A stretch of DNA of 64,000 nt, taken from assembly GCA_030433355.1 (NCBI GenBank), contig JAUIMG010000008.1, positions 1-64,000 on the forward strand, read 5' to 3'. This stretch comes from Bacteroidia bacterium. Its GTDB lineage: Bacteria; Bacteroidota; Bacteroidia; Flavobacteriales_E; Vicingaceae. Under the pieces are notes generated by a model. That model made no database searches and had not been told where the DNA came from. It was given only the letters and a program-made list of their open reading frames with translations. The position numbers and the translations under genes are program-made. Position 1 is the stretch's first letter. Each line of letters opens with the position of its first letter. Positions 58,715 through 64,000 of the stretch are shown here, piece after piece.

Positions 58715-59734
58715 ATGAAAATAAAGTTTGCTGTTGTAGGTTCTGGAAGAATTGGATTAAGACATGCTAGAATGGTAGAAATAAATCCTGATGCGGAGCT
58801 AGTAGCTTTAATTGATAATGATGAATCTATTCACGCGGAGATAAAGAAGGAGCACAATGTACCTGTTTTTACCGATTTGTCAACTTTCTTTTCATCCGGT
58901 ATAGAAGTAGATGTAGTTAACGTCTGCACTCCAAATTACCTTCATGCAGCACAATCTATAGAGGTAATCAATAACGATTGTCATGTTGTTGTTGAAAAAC
59001 CAATGGCTTTAAGCAAATCGGATGCTGAAAAGGTTCTTCATCATTCACTTCAAATGAACAAAAGAGTTTTTTGTGTGATGCAAAATAGGTATAGTCCGCC
59101 GGCTAAGTGGTTGAAAAGCGTTATTGATGGAGGTTTCCTAGGTAAGATTTATATTGCCAACATTAATTGTTATTGGAATAGAGATTCTGATTATTATAAA
59201 GGTGGTGACCCAAATTATTGGAAGGGTAAATTAGATAAAGACGGTGGTACCTTATTTACACAGTTTAGTCACTTTATTGATACGATGTATTGGTTGTTAG
59301 GGGATATTACAAATATTAGCGCAAGGTTCTTTGATTTTAATCATCAAGATACTACAGAATTTGAGGATTCTGGAATAGTTCAATTTGATTTTGTAGAAGG
59401 TGGGAGTGGTAGTTTAAATTATTCTACTTCTGTATTTGGCCAGAATATGGAAAGTAGCATTTCTATAATTGGAGAAAAGGGAAGCATCAAAGTTGGTGGG
59501 CAGTATATGAATGAGATTGATTATTGCTTTATAGATAATTATGAGATGCCTGAGTTAGAAGAAACTCTTCCTCCTAATGATTATGGTAAATACAAGGGTA
59601 GTGCTGCAAACCATCAATTTGTTATCCAAAATGTAGTTAATACTTTGAAGAATAAAGAAATCGTTACTACAAATAGTTTAGAAGGCTTGAAGATTGTTGA
59701 AATAATCGAGAATATTTACAAACTAAAAAAATAG
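58715..59734 (+). CDS. Gfo/Idh/MocA oxidoreductase, WlbA-like
   Basis: 339 residues. The Rossmann domain starts V-V-G-S-G-R-I-G-L-R-H. The catalytic E-K-P lysine lies at about 94, and the substrate domain holds N-R-Y-S-P-P, W-K-G-K-L-D-K-D-G-G-T-L and a F-S-H-F-I-D-T-M. This last block resembles WlbA/WbpB, which oxidise C3 of UDP-GlcNAc uronate. Such an enzyme would feed an amino-sugar pathway. It is divergent from galE across a 70-base gap, so the pair may share control. Confidence 0.88.
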   Translation: MKIKFAVVGSGRIGLRHARMVEINPDAELVALIDNDESIHAEIKKEHNVPVFTDLSTFFSSGIEVDVVNVCTPNYLHAAQSIEVINNDCHVVVEKPMALSKSDAEKVLHHSLQMNKRVFCVMQNRYSPPAKWLKSVIDGGFLGKIYIANINCYWNRDSDYYKGGDPNYWKGKLDKDGGTLFTQFSHFIDTMYWLLGDITNISARFFDFNHQDTTEFEDSGIVQFDFVEGGSGSLNYSTSVFGQNMESSISIIGEKGSIKVGGQYMNEIDYCFIDNYEMPELEETLPPNDYGKYKGSAANHQFVIQNVVNTLKNKEIVTTNSLEGLKIVEIIENIYKLKK

Positions 59735-59851
59735 GTTTATTAAAATATTTGTAATATTGCCAAAGGACGTCTTTTAGGGCGCTAATCTTTCCACACTTAT
59801 ATTTATTGATTTTATCATTTCTCTCAATCATATATTATCCAAAACATTTTC

Positions 59852-61495
59852 ATGTACGACATATTACAATTGAACCAGAAAACGGTTACAGAGCTCAAAG
59901 AAATTGCAAAAGAGCTTGACATTAAGAAATACCAAAAACTAAAAAAAGAAGATTTAGTCTATACCATTCTCGACCAACAAGCTATTAAACCGGGGTCAAA
60001 AGTTGCAGAAAAGAAAGTAACTGCTCCCAAGCCTAAGGCGGAAAACAAAGATTTGGAATTAAATTTTGATAAAAAAGAAGTATCAAAAAAAGTGGATTCT
60101 AAGAATGTTGAGGCAAAAAAAGATGATTCAATTAAAGAAGAGGAAAAGAAGGTTGCTTATCCAAAAAAGCCTGCATCAGAAAGGGTTATAAGGCCACAAA
60201 TTGAAAATAAAACTCCTCAGAAAGAATCTAACTCTAATGAAAAGAACACTACTGATTCTAAACCAAAAGAAACAGAAAAAGCAGAACAGGCGAAACCACA
60301 GCAGAAAGTTGACTCTCATAACAAGAATGAAAATAGAAGGCCAAACACCAATAAACCACCCAAGCCTTCTTACGATTTTGACGGTATTATTAGTAGTGAA
60401 GGTGTTCTTGAAATGATGCCTGATGGCTATGGGTTTTTAAGGTCTTCAGATTACAATTATTTGAATTCTCCTGATGATGTATACGTATCTCAGTCTCAAG
60501 TAAAGCTTTTTGGTTTAAAAACGGGAGATACTGTAAGAGGAACCGTTAGGCCACCTAAAGAAGGCGAGAAGTATTTTCCACTGATTAAGCTAGAAGAAAT
60601 TAATGGTAGAGAACCAAGTTTTGTGAGAGATAGGGTTCCATTTGAATACCTTACACCACTTTTCCCATCAGAAAAATTTAAACTTTCAGGTCATAAAGAA
60701 GAATCTCTTTCAACAAGAGTAATTGATTTATTTACTCCAATAGGTAAGGGGCAAAGAGGTTTGATTGTAGCACAACCTAAAACTGGTAAAACAACTTTAT
60801 TAAAAGAGGTTGCAAATGCTATTGCTGCAAACCATCCTGAGGTATATTTAATTATACTTCTAATAGATGAAAGGCCTGAAGAGGTTACGGATATGGCAAG
60901 AAGTGTTAACGCGGAAGTGATTGCATCTACATTTGATGAGCCTGCAGATAGACATGTAAAAGTTGCCAATATTGTACTTGAAAAAGCAAAGAGAATGACT
61001 GAATGTGGTCATGATGTGGTTATTTTACTAGACTCAATCACTAGGTTAGCTAGAGCTTACAATACGGTTTCTCCTGCTTCAGGAAAAGTCCTTTCAGGTG
61101 GTGTAGATGCTAACGCTCTTCATAAACCAAAAAGATTTTTTGGTGCAGCCAGAAAAATTGAAAATGGAGGTTCTTTAACTATTCTTGCAACTGCGCTTAC
61201 AGAAACCGGGTCTAAAATGGATGAGGTTATTTTTGAAGAATTTAAAGGAACAGGTAATATGGAGCTTCAATTAGATAGAAAAATATCTAATAGAAGAATT
61301 TATCCCGCTATTGATATCGTTTCTTCTTCAACGCGTAAAGAGGACTTGTTGTTAGGTAAAGATATTACTCAAAGAATGTGGGTGCTAAGAAATCATATTG
61401 CAGATATGAACCCAGTAGAAGCAATGGATTTCTTGAAAGATAGAATGGGTAAAACGAAGAATAATGAAGAGTTTCTGATTTCAATGAATGGCTAA
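59852..61495 (+). CDS. rho: Transcription termination factor Rho
   Basis: 547 residues, longer than E. coli Rho (419) because of a Lys/Glu/Pro-rich insertion (about 55-170) between the N-terminal SAP-like fold (1-45) and the cold-shock RNA-binding domain (about 175-250). Such insertions are usual in Bacteroidota. The ATPase has the P-loop Q-P-K-T-G-K-T-T (about 308), D-E-R-P-E-E-V-T-D, and the R-loop/Q-loop region with [16 protein letters not shown] 117-base leader separates it from the upstream gene; I see no clear hairpin in it. Confidence 0.97.
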   Translation: MYDILQLNQKTVTELKEIAKELDIKKYQKLKKEDLVYTILDQQAIKPGSKVAEKKVTAPKPKAENKDLELNFDKKEVSKKVDSKNVEAKKDDSIKEEEKKVAYPKKPASERVIRPQIENKTPQKESNSNEKNTTDSKPKETEKAEQAKPQQKVDSHNKNENRRPNTNKPPKPSYDFDGIISSEGVLEMMPDGYGFLRSSDYNYLNSPDDVYVSQSQVKLFGLKTGDTVRGTVRPPKEGEKYFPLIKLEEINGREPSFVRDRVPFEYLTPLFPSEKFKLSGHKEESLSTRVIDLFTPIGKGQRGLIVAQPKTGKTTLLKEVANAIAANHPEVYLIILLIDERPEEVTDMARSVNAEVIASTFDEPADRHVKVANIVLEKAKRMTECGHDVVILLDSITRLARAYNTVSPASGKVLSGGVDANALHKPKRFFGAARKIENGGSLTILATALTETGSKMDEVIFEEFKGTGNMELQLDRKISNRRIYPAIDIVSSSTRKEDLLLGKDITQRMWVLRNHIADMNPVEAMDFLKDRMGKTKNNEEFLISMNG

Positions 61496-62006
61496 TACAA
61501 GAAAAAAACTAAGACCATTTGATATAGCTGTTCGAATGCTATTGATTTCGATTGTCTTTAAAATGATTGTGTTTTTTGCTTCACAACAGTTTACTGTTTA
61601 TGAATCAATTGCAATATTTCTTAATATCTTCGTATTAATGACTGGTGTTTTCCTTGGTATCTGGAATTTTAGGAAATCTTTAAGTAAACCTCAAGCTTTT
61701 ACTGACTATTTAAAGGAAGGCATGAAAGTAGCTGCCTTGTACGCTATTTTAATGACTGCATTTGTTTATGTGTATTATACATTTATAGACTCTACTTACT
61801 TTTATTTGAAGTTAGCGAAGCAATCGGCCTTATTAGAAGAGAGTGGAAGAGCAGCTCAAGAAATAAAGCAAGCTACGGATACTATGAAAGTAGTTTTAAC
61901 TCCTTTCTTTCAAAGCACTATTACATTAATTGGGTTCCTTCTACTTGGAAGTTTTTACGCTTCCATAATTACTTTTTTACTTCGAAAATTTAAGCCAGGA
62001 TTTTAG
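61488..62006 (+). CDS. DUF4199 family membrane protein
   Basis: 172 residues, four membrane helices (about 11-30, 37-58, 76-97, 137-160), with a helical loop about 100-135 that ends T-D-T-M-K. The topology and place fit DUF4199, a Bacteroidota family of unknown role. Overlaps the end of rho by 8 bases and the convergent ligase by 4. Confidence 0.75.
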   Translation: MANTRKKLRPFDIAVRMLLISIVFKMIVFFASQQFTVYESIAIFLNIFVLMTGVFLGIWNFRKSLSKPQAFTDYLKEGMKVAALYAILMTAFVYVYYTFIDSTYFYLKLAKQSALLEESGRAAQEIKQATDTMKVVLTPFFQSTITLIGFLLLGSFYASIITFLLRKFKPGF

Positions 62007-63358
62007 CTTAATAGTTGCTTAGCATAAGCATCAAGCGGAATCCCATCAAAGTTCCCAGATGTCATTAAAAGTAAGATATGATTCTTGTATTCTATAGATT
62101 CAAGATAGCTTTGTAATTCGACAGAACTATTATATACTTTTACTTTAGAGGGTAAGAAAGCTTCTACTACTTCTTCCTTAGATATACTTGCTAGACCTTT
62201 ATGTTCAAGAGTATGAGGATTGAAATAAACTATAGCTTCATCCGCTTGATCCATAGTTCCGGAGTATTGCTCTAAAAACTCTTTATTTAAGCTGCTGAAA
62301 GTATGTAATTCCATGCAAGCTATAAGCTTTTTACCTTCATACTGGGTCTTAACAGCTTTGGTAGTAGCCTTTAGCTTAGAAGGTGAATGCGCAAAGTCTT
62401 TATATACTTTGCAATTTTCAGATTCTGCAATTAATTCTAATCGCTTATTTGCTCCATCAAATGAACTGATTTGTTGGTAAAAATCATCATTAGAAATTCC
62501 TAATTCTTCGCAAATTAGCATAGCAGCCATAAGATTCTGTAGATTGTGCTCTCCGAAGATTTCTAAAGGGATCTCTTTAGTTTTGCCTATTAAAATAGTT
62601 TTGCCATTTTCAATTCTATTTGCATGGGCTGTATATTCTTCCGTATGAATGTTAGACGTTTTATTTTGAACGATATGTTCTAATTCTTTATCGCCTTCAT
62701 AATAAAAAAGGCTTCCATTCTTTTCGATAGAGTTTACAAATAATCGAAATTGCTCTACATAATTTTCAAAGGTTGGAAATACATTGATATGATCCCACGC
62801 TATTCCGCTGATTACTGCTATATGTGGTTTATACCATAGAAATTTTGGTCTTCTATCAATAGGTGAAGAAAGGTATTCGTCTCCTTCAATGATCATGATG
62901 GGAGCATCACTAAGTTTTACCATAGTGTCAAATCCTTTTATTTGTGCACCTACTAAATAATCAAAATTTAGATCTAAGTTTTTAAGCACATGCAATACCA
63001 TGGAAGTAATAGAAGTTTTCCCATGACTTCCGGCTATAACAACTCTCTTTTTATCTTTAGATTGATTGTAAATATATTCTGGGTAAGAATATACTTTTAG
63101 TCCTAACTTTTGAGCTTTAATCAACTCTGGGTTGTCAGGTTTTGCATGCATACCTAATATTACAGCATCAATATCTTTTGTAATTCTATTTTCATCCCAA
63201 CCAATTTTACTTGGCAAAAGGTGGTTGTCGTCTAACCTGCTTTTTGAGGGTTCAAATATTTCATCGTCGGAACCACTAATATCATAACCCTTCTTTTTTA
63301 AGGCTATAGCCATATTATGCATAGCACTTCCTCCAATGGCTATTAAGTGGATTCTCAT
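62003..63358 (-). CDS. mpl: Mpl-like murein tripeptide ligase (Mur ligase family)
   Basis: 451 residues. The opening H-L-I-A-I-G-G-S-A-M-H-N-M-A is the Mpl form of the MurC G-I-G-G-x-x-M. The ATP site is G-S-H-G-K-T-S (109-115), followed by E-G-D-E-Y (the Mg region), H-N-L-Q-N-L-M-A-A and D-F-A-H-S-P near 340. Mpl joins recycled L-Ala-D-Glu-mesoDAP to UDP-MurNAc. The R-R-P-K-F-L-W-Y block favours Mpl over MurC. Confidence 0.9.
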   Translation of the reverse strand: MRIHLIAIGGSAMHNMAIALKKKGYDISGSDDEIFEPSKSRLDDNHLLPSKIGWDENRITKDIDAVILGMHAKPDNPELIKAQKLGLKVYSYPEYIYNQSKDKKRVVIAGSHGKTSITSMVLHVLKNLDLNFDYLVGAQIKGFDTMVKLSDAPIMIIEGDEYLSSPIDRRPKFLWYKPHIAVISGIAWDHINVFPTFENYVEQFRLFVNSIEKNGSLFYYEGDKELEHIVQNKTSNIHTEEYTAHANRIENGKTILIGKTKEIPLEIFGEHNLQNLMAAMLICEELGISNDDFYQQISSFDGANKRLELIAESENCKVYKDFAHSPSKLKATTKAVKTQYEGKKLIACMELHTFSSLNKEFLEQYSGTMDQADEAIVYFNPHTLEHKGLASISKEEVVEAFLPSKVKVYNSSVELQSYLESIEYKNHILLLMTSGNFDGIPLDAYAKQLLS

Positions 63359-63360
63359 GC

Positions 63361-64000
63361 TTATTTATTAGAAGTTGTTGTGCTATTAGATTTCTTTTTT
63401 ATTCTCTGGTTTTCAAATTGCCAGCTTAGAGAGAAATACATTAATTGAGAAGTCTCATATCTTGTCAAATCTCTTAAAGCATTGTTTGGGTTTTTGTAGT
63501 CGTGATTCAAGAAATCATCCAAGTAATATTTAAACTTAATATTTACTCCATAAGGAAACTGAAATCCTACAAATCCTGAAGTAACAATCGTATTTGTTTG
63601 ATCTCCAAACCATTCGCTGTGTTTAGATTTAGTGCCGGAACGATTATGAGAATTCCAATATTTCTCTTTATAAGCAAATTGTAATTCAACCTCGCCACCT
63701 ACAAAGAAATAAGTGTTGTTTTCGAAGGACCCTAGCTTTAAAGCAAATGGAATACCTAGGTTATAGGATCTTCTTACAAACTTATAGTCTTGAATAATAT
63801 CGTCTGCATCTTTAATTCTCTCATTGCTTATCAATCCAACATTTCTCAAGCCGAAACCACTATATATTCCGAATTTATCTGAAAAGTCTACATGGAGATT
63901 ATAACCTAGATGAAAAAACATGGTAAATCTCATGGGGCTAACGAGTAGTTCATTGTCAGGATTTGCCTCTTTATAAGCATCTGTGAACTCCATATCGCCC
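63361..64000 (-). CDS. Outer-membrane beta-barrel protein (N-terminus outside the window)
   Basis: At least 210 residues to the stop; the frame has an ATG at 63993 but stays open to the window edge. A signal peptide is absent from the visible part, so the true start is probably beyond 64000. The rest alternates amphipathic strands (F-G-I-Y-S-G-F-G-L-R-N-V-G-L, F-Q-F-P-Y-G-V-N-I-K-F-K-Y-Y-L, M-Y-F-S-L-S-W-Q-F), typical of a small porin-like or PorT-type barrel. It ends with a basic K-K-K tail. It is two bases upstream of mpl and likely cotranscribed. Confidence 0.7.
   Translation of the reverse strand, partial: GDMEFTDAYKEANPDNELLVSPMRFTMFFHLGYNLHVDFSDKFGIYSGFGLRNVGLISNERIKDADDIIQDYKFVRRSYNLGIPFALKLGSFENNTYFFVGGEVELQFAYKEKYWNSHNRSGTKSKHSEWFGDQTNTIVTSGFVGFQFPYGVNIKFKYYLDDFLNHDYKNPNNALRDLTRYETSQLMYFSLSWQFENQRIKKKSNSTTTSNK

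Overview
The window is AT-rich chromosomal DNA of a member of the Bacteroidota, most likely a marine or free-living Flavobacteriales relative. The support is: several exported proteins with a type IX secretion (T9SS) C-terminal sorting domain; Bacteroidota-typical families (GWxTD, DUF4834, DUF4783, DUF4199, S46 dipeptidyl-peptidase, YtxJ-like thioredoxin fold, a CarB without its regulatory domain); a promoter of the TTG-N19-TAnnTTTG type; and many probable TTG starts. I cannot name a species.

Positions 1-12369 are the most unusual part. They hold an integron-like array of promiscuous gene cassettes. Nine units (eight complete, one whose recombination site runs off the left edge) all read leftwards (minus strand), each with one or two genes followed by a 66-233 bp hairpin-forming site. 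A tyrosine recombinase (11239-12369) lies at the right end, reading in the same direction, with its 3' end next to the insertion point. The two ends of every cassette carry perfectly complementary 7-mers (NNNNAAC / GTTNNNN), which differ from cassette to cassette. This is the signature of circular cassettes joined at a GTT core. The hairpin arms pair without mismatch on the plus strand through 19 G.T wobbles that would all become A.C mismatches on the minus strand. That points to recombination of the folded bottom strand, as in classical integrons, yet the recombinase shows no IntI-specific insertion and looks like a Bacteroidota XerC/D-type enzyme. Cargo includes a HEPN-STAND-TPR-cold-shock protein that looks like an anti-phage sensor, a T9SS-exported beta-propeller protein, a TonB C-terminal protein, a Yip1-like membrane protein, a lipoprotein, and several unknown proteins.

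Positions 12451-28342 are conserved chromosome: a small zinc-ribbon protein divergent from the recombinase, a DUF1801 protein, a GT-C membrane protein, an S46 dipeptidyl-peptidase of DPP7 type, and a compact minus-strand operon (rmuC, GWxTD lipoprotein, rlmB, GT-C glycosyltransferase, PlsC-like acyltransferase, DUF547, rhodanese). These are followed by a BamA/TamA-like outer-membrane protein, ung, and small redox proteins.

Positions 28382-39773 hold an outer-membrane protein, a very large T9SS-exported propeller protein closed by a strong terminator, carB, a DUF4834 protein, a YfhO-like membrane protein and a glycosyltransferase. Positions 39763-48619 are one tightly overlapping minus-strand operon for a nonulosonic (sialic-acid-like) sugar: dioxygenase, NeuA-like, DapA/NanA-like aldolase, two different NeuB-like synthases, NeuD-like acetyltransferase, TIM-barrel protein, CBS-aminotransferase fusion and a Wzx-like flippase. 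Positions 48708-54974 carry two tandem Kelch proteins, an SGNH hydrolase that probably starts at CTG, an NHL-repeat protein and a GT-B-like transferase. The rest (54961-64000) is core: YihY, nadC, a DUF4783 protein, rlmH, galE, a WlbA-like oxidoreductase, rho, a DUF4199 protein, an Mpl-like ligase and a partial outer-membrane protein. No tRNA, rRNA or CRISPR array was seen.
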